Positions 1-6,532 are shown, counted from the stretch's first letter. The stretch is DNA of 8,886 bases from JASGCK01 sp031430035 (GCA_031430035.1 JANPAS010000179.1:1-8886); one strand, 5' to 3'. The notes: generated by a model from the sequence alone, not told the origin. Translations and numbers: made by a program.

Positions 1-539
1 GCGCCCATCACGCCATGCAAATAACGCACGGGGTCGTCGCCAATCAAAGCTTCTGGCAACGGTGCAGGCTGAATCAAAAAGAACCAGTGCCAGTACAGCG
101 TGGCAAATAGCTGTGTGGTGTTTTCATACATGCCAAGCGTGGGCGCAATATCGAGCAGTAGCATCCGCTCCACAGCAACAGGAAAATCAGCCGCCAGCCG
201 ATGCGCTACACGCGCACCTCGGTCATGCGCCAGCACCTGAAATTGCGTATAGCCGAAATGCGCCATCACAGCCACTGCGTCAGTTGCCATCGCGCGCTTG
301 GAATACGGCGTATGCGCCGCGTCGGTTGCGGGACGATCTGAGTCACCATACCCGCGCAAATCGAACATCACCACGCGGAACTGCTTGGCAAGTTCTGGCG
401 CTGTCAGATGCCACATCGTATGGCTTTGCGGATGGCCATGAATCAGCAAAAGTGGCTTGCCATCCAGTTTGCCGCCGATGCGCCCACTGATACGCACGCC
501 TTGGTTGTTGATTTCAAAAGTGGTGAAGTTTGTAAACAT
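1..539 (-). CDS. Haloacetate dehalogenase-like alpha/beta hydrolase (partial, N-terminal 179 residues)
   Basis: The gene reads leftward from an ATG at 539-537 and stays open to the window edge. The C-terminal part, about 110-120 residues in this family and including the catalytic histidine, is missing. Visible family features are the oxyanion-loop segment LLLIHGHPQSHTMW (residues 30-43), the strand-turn DLRGYGDSDRP (60-70), the nucleophile elbow AHDRGARV with Asp106, LLLDIAPT with Asp130, and YWHWFFLIQPAP (149-160). In fluoroacetate/haloacetate dehalogenases the nucleophile is this Asp, the two Arg of DRGxR bind the substrate carboxylate, and the His-Trp pair of WHW helps bind the halide. All of these are present here as Asp106, Arg107/Arg110 and His151/Trp152. 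The reaction would be hydrolytic dehalogenation of a haloacetate to glycolate in the cytoplasm. An epoxide hydrolase or another alpha/beta hydrolase remains possible, because the halide tyrosine and catalytic His lie outside the window. The gene is divergent from a LysR regulator. No strong ribosome binding site is seen. Confidence 0.85.
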   Translation of the reverse strand, partial: MFTNFTTFEINNQGVRISGRIGGKLDGKPLLLIHGHPQSHTMWHLTAPELAKQFRVVMFDLRGYGDSDRPATDAAHTPYSKRAMATDAVAVMAHFGYTQFQVLAHDRGARVAHRLAADFPVAVERMLLLDIAPTLGMYENTTQLFATLYWHWFFLIQPAPLPEALIGDDPVRYLHGVMG

Positions 540-575
540 GGTCTCGATTGTGTCCGTCTCTGGCCAGCATTACAA

Positions 576-600
576 GCAATAATTAGAAATCAATTATTGC
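576..600. promoter_or_regulatory. Inverted repeat, candidate LysR-type operator
   Basis: GCAATAATT (576-584) and AATTATTGC (592-600) are perfect 9-bp inverted arms around a 7-base spacer. The site is in the 80-base AT-rich gap between the divergent hydrolase and lysR genes and ends 19 bases before the lysR ATG. LysR-type proteins bind imperfect dyads in such divergent gaps and often regulate both genes. The exact T-N11-A box is not met symmetrically about this centre. The operator role is therefore inferred from position and symmetry. Confidence 0.5.
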
Positions 601-619
601 CTTAAAGGAAATTATTAAT

Positions 620-1600
620 ATGCCGACAACTCGCAGTGATTTAGAACTTGCGCTAGCCGTGCAAGAGACGGGCAGCCTCACCAAGGCCAGTGAAAAATTG
701 GGGCTTAGTGCGCCGATGATGACCAAACGCTTAGCGGCATTAGAGCGAACGCTTGGTGTGAAATTATTCTTCCGAACAACGCGCAAAGTCACACCCACAG
801 TCGAAGGAGAGCTATTTTGCGAACGTGCAAAACCACTGGTCGATAACTTTTTGACGTTAGAAGACGAGCTGCGCGAACAAGTGCTAGAGCCATCTGGCCT
901 CATCAAAATCGTCTCGACTTTCGGTTTTGGTCGCCTGTGGCTAGGGCCTGCCATTGCCGAGTGGTCTAAGCAATATCCCAAAGTGCGTGTCGATCTCAGG
1001 CTCACAGAGGCGCTCCCTGACCTCGCAGCCGAAGGCTTTGACTCAGCTGTTTGGCTCTGGGCACCTAGCAGAGCCAATAGCGCCAAGTGGTCCGCGCGGC
1101 TGCTCGCTAACAATGAGCGCGTCCTTGTCTCATCGCCCAGCTACATTGCCGCGCATGGCCTACCCTCCTCGCTGGGCGATCTCGCACATCATGAATGCCT
1201 TGCTGTTCACGAAAGCGACGATCGAGGATCCAATTGGCTCTTGACGCATAGCAAAGACCATGGCGCTGTTCACAACATCAGAATCAAAGGTGCTCTCAGC
1301 AGTAATTCTGGCGAACTGGTGCGTGACTGGTGTGTACAAGGCAAAGGCATCATGCTGCGCAGTCTTTGGGATGTGTCTAAACTTTTGAGTGCAGGCACTC
1401 TAGTCAGAGTCTTACCCAACTACGCTATGAAGGATGCCAATATTCAATGGCTTGCGCCGTTTAGAGCGCATACGCCGCTGCGTGTCAGTTTGTTGCGCGA
1501 CTATTTGATGGAGGCGTTCAAGAGTGAGCCTTGGTTGGCCTCACCACAAACCAAACGCCCATCGCGCAAAGTAGCGTCCCCGCGATCGTCACCAAGCTAA
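620..1600 (+). CDS. LysR-family transcriptional regulator (CrgA-like)
   Basis: This 326-residue protein has a typical LysR layout. Residues 1-60 form the winged helix-turn-helix, with SLTKASEKLGLSAPMMTKRL (19-38) as the helix-turn-helix and LGVKLFFRTTRKVTPTVEG as the wing. Residues from about 90 to 305 form the periplasmic-binding-protein-like effector domain, beginning GLIKIVSTFGFGRLWLGPAI. The ATG at 620 is preceded by AAAGGA (604-609), 10 bases upstream. The protein is cytoplasmic and DNA-binding, and its effector is unknown. Its divergence from a haloacetate dehalogenase-like gene suggests that gene as a target. The last 15 or so residues (Lys/Arg/Ser/Pro-rich, ending PRSSPS) are read from DNA that also encodes the end of the opposite transporter gene. 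They look like a non-conserved extension beyond the normal domain end. Confidence 0.9.
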   Translation: MPTTRSDLELALAVQETGSLTKASEKLGLSAPMMTKRLAALERTLGVKLFFRTTRKVTPTVEGELFCERAKPLVDNFLTLEDELREQVLEPSGLIKIVSTFGFGRLWLGPAIAEWSKQYPKVRVDLRLTEALPDLAAEGFDSAVWLWAPSRANSAKWSARLLANNERVLVSSPSYIAAHGLPSSLGDLAHHECLAVHESDDRGSNWLLTHSKDHGAVHNIRIKGALSSNSGELVRDWCVQGKGIMLRSLWDVSKLLSAGTLVRVLPNYAMKDANIQWLAPFRAHTPLRVSLLRDYLMEAFKSEPWLASPQTKRPSRKVASPRSSPS

Positions 1601-2438
1601 TGTGCTCATCAAAGAGCAGCCACGCAATAGCGGCCGTTGTGGGTGGCACGAGGTACAAAAGCGAGGTCACGCTAGTCGCTGCGCCGCGCTGCACCAGCAG
1701 ATAAAAGAGCGAACTGCCACCGAGCGATAAACCCAGCACTGCCCAGCCCATAGCCAAGATCAGTTGTGGATGCCAAATCATAGGGTCGGTATCCAAAAGC
1801 GCAAACGGCAAACAAACGACGGCCGCGCCTGCCAGCCCAATGCCATTGCCAACGCGAACATCCACGATCGCTACAAATTGCTTTTGGTAGAGCGTGCCGA
1901 CAGTAATAGAAATTAACGAAAAAATAGTCCAACCCAGCGTGAACGCCGTCACCTCTAAACCTGCCGTCAATTTGCCAGACACAACTAGCGCGAGACCCGC
2001 AAAGCCAAGTGCAAGGCCTATCCATTGCCATATGCTGACTCGTTCTTGCTTGCTAATCAAACCCACCCAAAGCGCTGTCAATATGGGTTGCAAACCAACG
2101 ACAAGTGCTGTAAGCCCTGCACCCATTCCCGCTTTGATAGCGAGCCAGACACCTGACAAATAGCCCGCTTGCACGAGGCTGCCCACCACTAGCAAATGAA
2201 TCCATTGCTGACGACTACTTGGCCATTTGATATTTTTAAAACCCGTGGTGAGCCCAATCCAAATTAAAAAACAAAGGACAGACAGCGCACAGCGAATCGC
2301 TAAAAAACTCATCGCTGGCGCATAGGGCATGCCAAGGCGTGCAGAGATAAATCCTGTGCTCCAGATAAAGACAAAAACAAAGGGCATCACGGCAATCCAT
2401 GCCGCAGATTTACTGGGAGCAGCCACAGATTTAGTCAA
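1518..2438 (-). CDS. EamA-domain (DMT superfamily) membrane transporter
   Basis: This inner-membrane protein of up to 306 residues has about ten hydrophobic helices arranged as two EamA repeats. The first repeat begins with VMPFVFVFIWSTGFISARLG and the second with FTLGWTIFSLISITVGTLYQ. The final helices include SLLYLVPPTTAAIAWLLFDE, a hallmark of EamA/RhaT-like permeases. The family exports metabolites such as amino acids or drugs; the substrate cannot be read from sequence. The start is uncertain. A TTG at 2438 overlaps the pgsA stop by 8 bases and suits translational coupling. GTG at 2426 and ATG at 2387 (residue 18) are alternatives, and none has a convincing ribosome binding site. The gene closes the uvrC-lipoprotein-pgsA unit, and its 3' end overlaps the opposite lysR gene by 83 bases. 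Confidence 0.88.
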   Translation of the reverse strand: MTKSVAAPSKSAAWIAVMPFVFVFIWSTGFISARLGMPYAPAMSFLAIRCALSVLCFLIWIGLTTGFKNIKWPSSRQQWIHLLVVGSLVQAGYLSGVWLAIKAGMGAGLTALVVGLQPILTALWVGLISKQERVSIWQWIGLALGFAGLALVVSGKLTAGLEVTAFTLGWTIFSLISITVGTLYQKQFVAIVDVRVGNGIGLAGAAVVCLPFALLDTDPMIWHPQLILAMGWAVLGLSLGGSSLFYLLVQRGAATSVTSLLYLVPPTTAAIAWLLFDEHISLVTIAGTLLCAMGVWFVVRPTKAHS

Positions 2439-3006
2439 CTTTAGATCGGATTTCAGGCAACGCTTTTTGCATGTAATACACCATCGACCATATGGTGAGA
2501 ATAGCCGCTAGGCCAATCAGGATATGGCCTACAGCTCGAGTGTTAATAAGTCCAAACAGTATGCCATCAAACAGTAAAAATGGAATCGCCACCATTTGCG
2601 CCGTTGTTTTGAGCTTGCCAATCATGTGCACCGCCACGCTTTTGCCTGCGCCGATTTGCGCCATCCATTCGCGCAGTGCCGAAATAGCAATCTCACGTCC
2701 CACAATAATCAGTGCAACAAACACGTCGACGCGGTTAAGGTCGAGCAAAATTAAAAGTGAGGCGCAAACCAGTAACTTATCAGCGACAGGATCGAGAAAT
2801 GCACCAAACGACGAGGTTTGATTCAGTTTTCTAGCCAAATAACCATCGAACCAATCGGTCAACGCAGAGACCACAAAAATGAGGGTCGCCAAACAGTTTT
2901 TAACTGGCATCTCTAGCGGCATATAAAACACACCAATGATAAGCGGAATAGCGACCATACGAGCCCATGTGAGCAAGGTAGGAATAGTAAAAAATTTAGA
3001 ACGCAT
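2431..3006 (-). CDS. pgsA: CDP-diacylglycerol--glycerol-3-phosphate 3-phosphatidyltransferase
   Basis: PgsA condenses CDP-diacylglycerol with glycerol 3-phosphate to give phosphatidylglycerol phosphate, the committed step to phosphatidylglycerol and cardiolipin, in the inner membrane. The 191-residue length is normal. The N-terminus IPTLLTWARMVAIPLIIG is family-typical. The CDP-alcohol phosphotransferase motif D-x2-D-G-x2-A-R-x8-G-x3-D-x3-D is complete: Asp51, Asp54, Gly55, Ala58, Arg59, Gly68, Asp72 and Asp76. Several hydrophobic helices follow, ending in ILTIWSMVYYMQKALPEIR. The ATG at 3006 lies 8 bases after the stop of the upstream lipoprotein gene. Only a weak AAGATC-like binding site is seen, so coupling is plausible. 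Lying downstream of uvrC is a common proteobacterial arrangement. The segment near 2509-2534 carries a copy of the repeat found in earP. Confidence 0.96.
   Translation of the reverse strand: MRSKFFTIPTLLTWARMVAIPLIIGVFYMPLEMPVKNCLATLIFVVSALTDWFDGYLARKLNQTSSFGAFLDPVADKLLVCASLLILLDLNRVDVFVALIIVGREIAISALREWMAQIGAGKSVAVHMIGKLKTTAQMVAIPFLLFDGILFGLINTRAVGHILIGLAAILTIWSMVYYMQKALPEIRSKVD
2509..2534 (-). repeat. Repeat copy 5 (in pgsA) with stem-loop
   Basis: Read on the minus strand, 2534 to 2509 matches earP repeat copy 3 (6423-6448) at 23 of 26 bases. The shared cores are AGGCCATATCC and TTGGCCTA. It forms perfect 7-bp arms TAGGCCA (2531-2525) and TGGCCTA (2515-2509) around a 9-base loop, the same architecture as copy 3. 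It encodes AVGHILIG near the PgsA C-terminus. Confidence 0.5.
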
Positions 3007-3014
3007 AGTGGATC

Positions 3015-3506
3015 TTATGGCTGAAGAGAGTGCAATTGGAATTTCAAATCATCATTAAACAAAAACGTTTCATTAAAAACCCACGGCTGTGGTAGATGTG
3101 CGACAGAACCAAACGGGGCTGCTCTTCGAATCGCGGCCATAGCTGTTTGCGCAGTTTCGGGGTAAAAGCGCGGCGTGCGGCGAACATCTAGTCCGCGAAT
3201 GGACCCATCGGCATTTAAGTTAATTTCAATAACGGGAATAGATGCAAGCGGATCAGGCAAACTACCTGTAAAGGTTACGGCACTGTTAGTTTGCATAATT
3301 TTTTTAGCCGTCTGAACGCGATAAGCAAGCATATCTGGCGCGTTGGCGTTTGGATTGCTGCCAGGTGGCAAGGTAATAGTGCCTGATGGCGTGGGGTACG
3401 TATTTCGATTTGGGAACAACGCCCCCAACTGCGATAAATCGATCGATCCGCAGGCAGAAAGCCAGACTGTAGCTGCAATGATGACGATATGTTTAGTGAA
3501 CTGCAC
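3015..3506 (-). CDS. Small lipoprotein with TonB C-terminal-like domain
   Basis: The 163-residue product starts with a lipoprotein signal peptide: basic start MQFTKH, hydrophobic core IVIIAATVW, and lipobox LSAC with Cys19 as the lipidated residue. A Pro/Asn/Gly-rich linker (about 28-58) precedes a domain at about 70-163 (IPVIEINLNADGSIRGLDV, then ETAQTAMAAIRRAAPFGS). That domain resembles the TonB/TolA C-terminal fold. It lacks the N-terminal membrane anchor and long Pro-rich stretch of true TonB, so energy transduction is unlikely. Anchoring to the outer membrane facing the periplasm is inferred, since residue 20 is Gly rather than the Asp avoidance signal. The GTG start at 3506 is supported by GAGGAG 7 bases upstream and overlaps the uvrC stop by 14 bases. 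Function is unknown. The gene sits between uvrC and pgsA. Confidence 0.8.
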   Translation of the reverse strand: MQFTKHIVIIAATVWLSACGSIDLSQLGALFPNRNTYPTPSGTITLPPGSNPNANAPDMLAYRVQTAKKIMQTNSAVTFTGSLPDPLASIPVIEINLNADGSIRGLDVRRTPRFYPETAQTAMAAIRRAAPFGSVAHLPQPWVFNETFLFNDDLKFQLHSLQP

Positions 3507-5445
3507 GGTAAATCTCCTCTGCTAATAATTTTGAAATACCATCCACCTTGGCGATATCGTCTACTGACGATGCCGCGATACCCTTCACCGAACCGAAATG
3601 AGAGAGCAACGCCGCGCGGCGCTTCGCACCAATGCCAGCGATCTCTTCGAGCTTACCACCGCTCACGCGTACCTTATCCCGTGCAGCGCGCATGCCCGTA
3701 ATCGCAAAGCGGTGTGCCTCGTCCCGAATTTGCGCCACCAGCATCAGCGCAGCGGAATCGGGCGGCAGCGTGATCTTCTCTCGTCCGTCCGCAAAAACCA
3801 ACTCCTCAAGCCCGACTTTGCGCCCCTCACCTTTCTCCACGCCTACGATTTTTGATAAATCCAGCCCGAGTCCAATGAACACTTCACTGGCCATGCTGAC
3901 CTGCCCTTTACCACCGTCCACCAAAACGACATCAGGTAACTGCGGCGTGCTGCCTTCTTTGGCCGCATAACGGCGTGCTAGCACTTGCCGCATCGCTGCA
4001 AAATCATCGCCAGGCGTGATGCCGTTAATCTTAAATCTGCGGTACTGACTACTTTGCATTTTGTGGTCACTAAACACCACACAAGACGCTTGCGTCGCCT
4101 CGCCCGACATATGCGAAATATCAAAACATTCAATACGCAGGCTAGAGAGTTCGCGCCCCTGCTCTTCTAAATTCAAATCTAAAACATCCACGAGCGCACG
4201 TGTCCGTGCTTGCTGCGAACCCTCTTCTGCAAGCAACCTAGCCAGCGCGATATCTGCGTTCTTTTGCGCCATCTCAAGCCACACACGGCGGTGCTCACGC
4301 GGCGACTGCACAGCGCGTACTCGTTGGCCTGCTTGCGAGGAAAGTGCGTCTAGAAGCCCCATTGGTATTGGCTCAACGCAGATCAACACCTGCGGAATCG
4401 CCAACCCGTCGTAGTGCTGTGCTATGAAGGACTGCACCAGCAAAGCTTCGGATGAAATCAACTCAGCATCCACTTCACCATCCTCGACATTGGCAAAATC
4501 GGCAGCTTCGCTCACATGAGCAGGAAAGTATGCGCGGTCACCCAAGTGCCGCCCGCCGCGCACCATCGCTAGATTGACACAGGCACGTCCGCCATGCACT
4601 TTGACGGCAATGATGTCGACGTCACGTTCAGCCTCGCCTGCCGCGCCATTGCTGGTATTAGCTTCCACCGATTGAGATTGCAAAACGCCCGTGAGCGCGC
4701 TAATCTTGTTGCGCAGCTCTGCCGCTTGCTCAAACTCCAACTTGTCTGAATGCGCAAGCATCTGCGTTTGCAAACCTTTGAGCAGCACATTGGTGTCACC
4801 ATTCAAAAAATCAGCTGCTTGCGCAAGGTCTTTGGCATAGTCCGCTGGCGAGATTAAACCCACGCACGGTGCGGTACAGCGCTTGATTTGATGCAGCAAG
4901 CAAGGGCGTGTTCGGTTCTTAAAAACGGTGTCTTCGCAGGTACGCAGCTTGAACACTTTTTGCAAATGCGTAATCGTCTCGCGCACCGCCCATGTGTTCG
5001 GGTACGGCCCAAAGTATTGATGCTTTTTATCAATCAATCCTCGGTAATAAACGACACGGCCAAACTCGTGCGCAGTCATCTTCAAATACGGATAACTCTT
5101 ATCGTCGCGAAACAAAATGTTGTATTTTGGATGCAGCGTTTTGATGAGATTGTTCTCAAGCAGTAGCGCCTCAGCCTCGGTGCGAACCACCGTTGTTTGC
5201 ATGCGCGCAATCTTGCCCACCATGTGCCCAATGCGCGATCCGCCGTGGTCTTTTTGGAAGTACGTGGTGACGCGTTTCTTAAGGTTTTTAGCCTTGCCGA
5301 CGTAGAGTAAAACGTCCGCAGCGTCGAAGTAGCGATACACCCCTGGCAGCGCAGGTAAGGCCGCCACGTCGCTAAGCAATTGCTCAGGAAAACGTGTGGG
5401 CTCAAAGCTTGCAGATTCGGAGGTGGGCTTGGTGGATTCCGTCAT
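3493..5445 (-). CDS. uvrC: UvrABC system protein C (excinuclease subunit)
   Basis: UvrC makes the 3' and 5' incisions beside DNA lesions in nucleotide excision repair, acting with UvrB. With the ATG at 5445 it has 650 residues, close to the family norm of about 600-680. The N-terminal GIY-YIG nuclease is at about 33-113 (PGVYRYF, YVGKAKNLKKR with Arg58, LLLENN with Glu97). Four cysteines, Cys170, Cys182, Cys190 and Cys194, match the spacing of the iron-sulphur ligands known in E. coli UvrC. The UVR (UvrB-binding) segment is at about 221-256. The RNase H-like nuclease carries Asp442 (FDISHMSG), Asp510 (LVDGGKGQ) and His578 (RDEAHRFA). Tandem helix-hairpin-helix motifs lie at about 597-650. The frame is open further to a TTG at 5496, but the ATG fits family starts better and avoids overlapping earP. 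No strong ribosome binding site is seen. Confidence 0.97.
   Translation of the reverse strand: MTESTKPTSESASFEPTRFPEQLLSDVAALPALPGVYRYFDAADVLLYVGKAKNLKKRVTTYFQKDHGGSRIGHMVGKIARMQTTVVRTEAEALLLENNLIKTLHPKYNILFRDDKSYPYLKMTAHEFGRVVYYRGLIDKKHQYFGPYPNTWAVRETITHLQKVFKLRTCEDTVFKNRTRPCLLHQIKRCTAPCVGLISPADYAKDLAQAADFLNGDTNVLLKGLQTQMLAHSDKLEFEQAAELRNKISALTGVLQSQSVEANTSNGAAGEAERDVDIIAVKVHGGRACVNLAMVRGGRHLGDRAYFPAHVSEAADFANVEDGEVDAELISSEALLVQSFIAQHYDGLAIPQVLICVEPIPMGLLDALSSQAGQRVRAVQSPREHRRVWLEMAQKNADIALARLLAEEGSQQARTRALVDVLDLNLEEQGRELSSLRIECFDISHMSGEATQASCVVFSDHKMQSSQYRRFKINGITPGDDFAAMRQVLARRYAAKEGSTPQLPDVVLVDGGKGQVSMASEVFIGLGLDLSKIVGVEKGEGRKVGLEELVFADGREKITLPPDSAALMLVAQIRDEAHRFAITGMRAARDKVRVSGGKLEEIAGIGAKRRAALLSHFGSVKGIAASSVDDIAKVDGISKLLAEEIYRAVH
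3514..3519 (-). promoter_or_regulatory. Ribosome binding site deciding the GTG start of the lipoprotein gene
   Basis: GAGGAG on the minus strand lies 7 bases upstream of the GTG at 3506-3504 and inside the last codons of uvrC. It is the clearest Shine-Dalgarno site in this operon and fixes an otherwise unusual GTG start. Confidence 0.8.
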
Positions 5446-5461
5446 ACGACAATTGTCCGCT
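5446..5461. promoter_or_regulatory. Divergent uvrC/earP start-codon gap with 10-bp palindrome
   Basis: Only 16 bases separate the chosen uvrC and earP start codons. They contain the perfect palindrome GACAATTGTC (5448-5457). No Shine-Dalgarno site is visible for either gene, and there is no room for promoters in the gap. The promoters must therefore lie inside the opposite coding sequences, or one start is misplaced. A regulatory role is inferred only from symmetry and place. Confidence 0.35.
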
Positions 5462-6532
5462 ATGAGCACAGACATCTTTTGCAAAGTCATCGACAACTAC
5501 GGCGATATCGGCGTGTGCTGGCGCCTGTGCAAGCAACTAACAGCACGGGGCGAGACGGTGCGTCTCATCGTGGACGATGCCAGCGCCTTGACGTGGATGG
5601 CTCCCCTCACCGCTCAGACTGAGCATGTCGAAGTCATGGACTGGATTCAAGCAGAAGGAATTGAAACCCCTGCCGACTTGATTATCGAGTCATTTGGCTG
5701 TGAACTACCTGAATCTTACATTGCAAAAATGGCCCTGCAGGCCATATCCAGTAAGGATTCCAGATGGATTAATTTAGAGTATTTATCTGCTGAAAAATAC
5801 GCCGAAGAGTGCCATCTACTACCTTCGCCCGTGATGCAAGGCGCGGGAAAAGGACTGACGAAAACTTTCTTTTATCCAGGCTTCACCAGCAAAACGGGCG
5901 GCTTGCTGCGTGAGCCCGATTTGTTTGAACGGCAGACCAAGTTTGATAAATCCGCGTGGCTCAAAAAACAAACCATCGGATGGACGAATGAGCGCATCGT
6001 GTCTCTGTTTTGTTACGAGCCAGCGGCATTACCTGCACTTTTAGCTGAACTACAAAACAGCGCGCAGCCCACACTACTACTCGTTACAGCAGGTCGTGCT
6101 ATGCAAGCGATAAATGCTCTGCAAGCCATATCCAATAAGGCTTTGCGAATTCACTATTTGCCGTATCTGACGCAAGATGACTACGACCACTTGCTATGGG
6201 CAAGCGATTTCAATTTCGTGCGCGGCGAAGATTCCTTAGTCCGAGCTATCTGGGCGGGCAAACCATTTGTGTGGCAGATTTATCCGCAAGATGATGATGC
6301 GCACCACGCCAAGTTAGATGCATTTTTAGATGTGTATCTTGCACATACCGATGCGGTACTGGCAACACAGATCAGGAATGCGCATCATTTTTGGAATGGG
6401 ATGATTGATTTGAAAAATAGACCTGCAGGCCATATCCAGCTTGGCCTACAGGAGTGGCAGGCTGCAAGCCTTATCCAGCATGACTTGTGGGCGAATCAGC
6501 CGGACTTAGTCAGCCAACTACTTGGCACCTAA
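5462..6532 (+). CDS. earP: EF-P arginine rhamnosyltransferase (inverting, DUF2331)
   Basis: EarP transfers rhamnose from dTDP-beta-L-rhamnose to an arginine of elongation factor P, activating EF-P to rescue ribosomes stalled at polyproline. The protein has 356 residues. The N-terminus DIFCKVIDNYGDIGVCWRL carries Asp11 and Asp15, at the spacing of the two essential aspartates of characterised EarP proteins. WINLEYLSAE and FFYPGFTSKTGGLLREPDL are typical of the acceptor-side domain. The donor site FVRGEDSLVRAIWAGKPFVW contains Arg254, Glu256, Asp257 and Ser258, followed by QIYPQDDDAHHAKLDAFL. The ATG at 5462 gives the family-standard start; the frame is open back to an ATG at 5396, inside uvrC, which is unlikely. 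Four copies of a short DNA repeat lie within the gene, in segments that look like variable loops. efp, often adjacent to earP, is not in the window. The 3' end faces dnaB with only 8 bases between. Confidence 0.95.
   Translation: MSTDIFCKVIDNYGDIGVCWRLCKQLTARGETVRLIVDDASALTWMAPLTAQTEHVEVMDWIQAEGIETPADLIIESFGCELPESYIAKMALQAISSKDSRWINLEYLSAEKYAEECHLLPSPVMQGAGKGLTKTFFYPGFTSKTGGLLREPDLFERQTKFDKSAWLKKQTIGWTNERIVSLFCYEPAALPALLAELQNSAQPTLLLVTAGRAMQAINALQAISNKALRIHYLPYLTQDDYDHLLWASDFNFVRGEDSLVRAIWAGKPFVWQIYPQDDDAHHAKLDAFLDVYLAHTDAVLATQIRNAHHFWNGMIDLKNRPAGHIQLGLQEWQAASLIQHDLWANQPDLVSQLLGT
5735..5756 (+). repeat. earP repeat copy 1
   Basis: It begins CTGCAGGCCATATCCAGTAA and ends GG. It is in the earP frame as Leu-Gln-Ala-Ile-Ser-Ser-Lys. 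The flanks add a perfect 6-bp inverted repeat, ATGGCC (5729-5734) and GGCCAT (5740-5745). Copy 2 encodes nearly the same peptide. Confidence 0.7.
6119..6140 (+). repeat. earP repeat copy 2
   Basis: It differs from copy 1 at 2 of 22 bases (CTGCAAGCCATATCCAATAA, then GG). It uses the same frame and encodes Leu-Gln-Ala-Ile-Ser-Asn-Lys. A partial extra unit, TGCAAGCGATA, lies 18 bases upstream at 6102-6112. Confidence 0.7.
6422..6452 (+). repeat. earP repeat copy 3 with stem-loop
   Basis: The core CTGCAGGCCATATCCAG (6423-6439) is identical to copy 1 but is read one frame over, as Pro-Ala-Gly-His-Ile-Gln. Arms CCTGCAGGCCA (6422-6432) and TGGCCTACAGG (6442-6452) pair at 10 of 11 positions around a 9-base loop. 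The same loop architecture occurs in the pgsA copy. Confidence 0.65.
6462..6483 (+). repeat. earP repeat copy 4
   Basis: CTGCAAGCCTTATCCAGCAT followed by GA. It matches the other copies across CTGCARGCC and TATCCA and is read in the same shifted frame as copy 3 (Ala-Ser-Leu-Ile-Gln). It lies 18 bases from the core-matching end of copy 3 and close to the earP 3' end. Confidence 0.6.

Noticed and set aside
62..490. Plus-strand open frame of 142 codons antisense to the hydrolase
   Set aside because: It is the shadow of the minus-strand hydrolase, whose translation has clear family motifs; the plus-strand product has none.
3671..3690. CCTTATCC-like string in uvrC that resembles earP repeat copy 4
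   Set aside because: It matches over only about 8 bases and encodes the conserved ARDKVRV of UvrC, so protein constraint explains it.
5396..5461. Longer earP start at 5396
   Set aside because: It would place 22 extra residues inside uvrC and before the family-typical start MSTDIFCKVIDNYGD.
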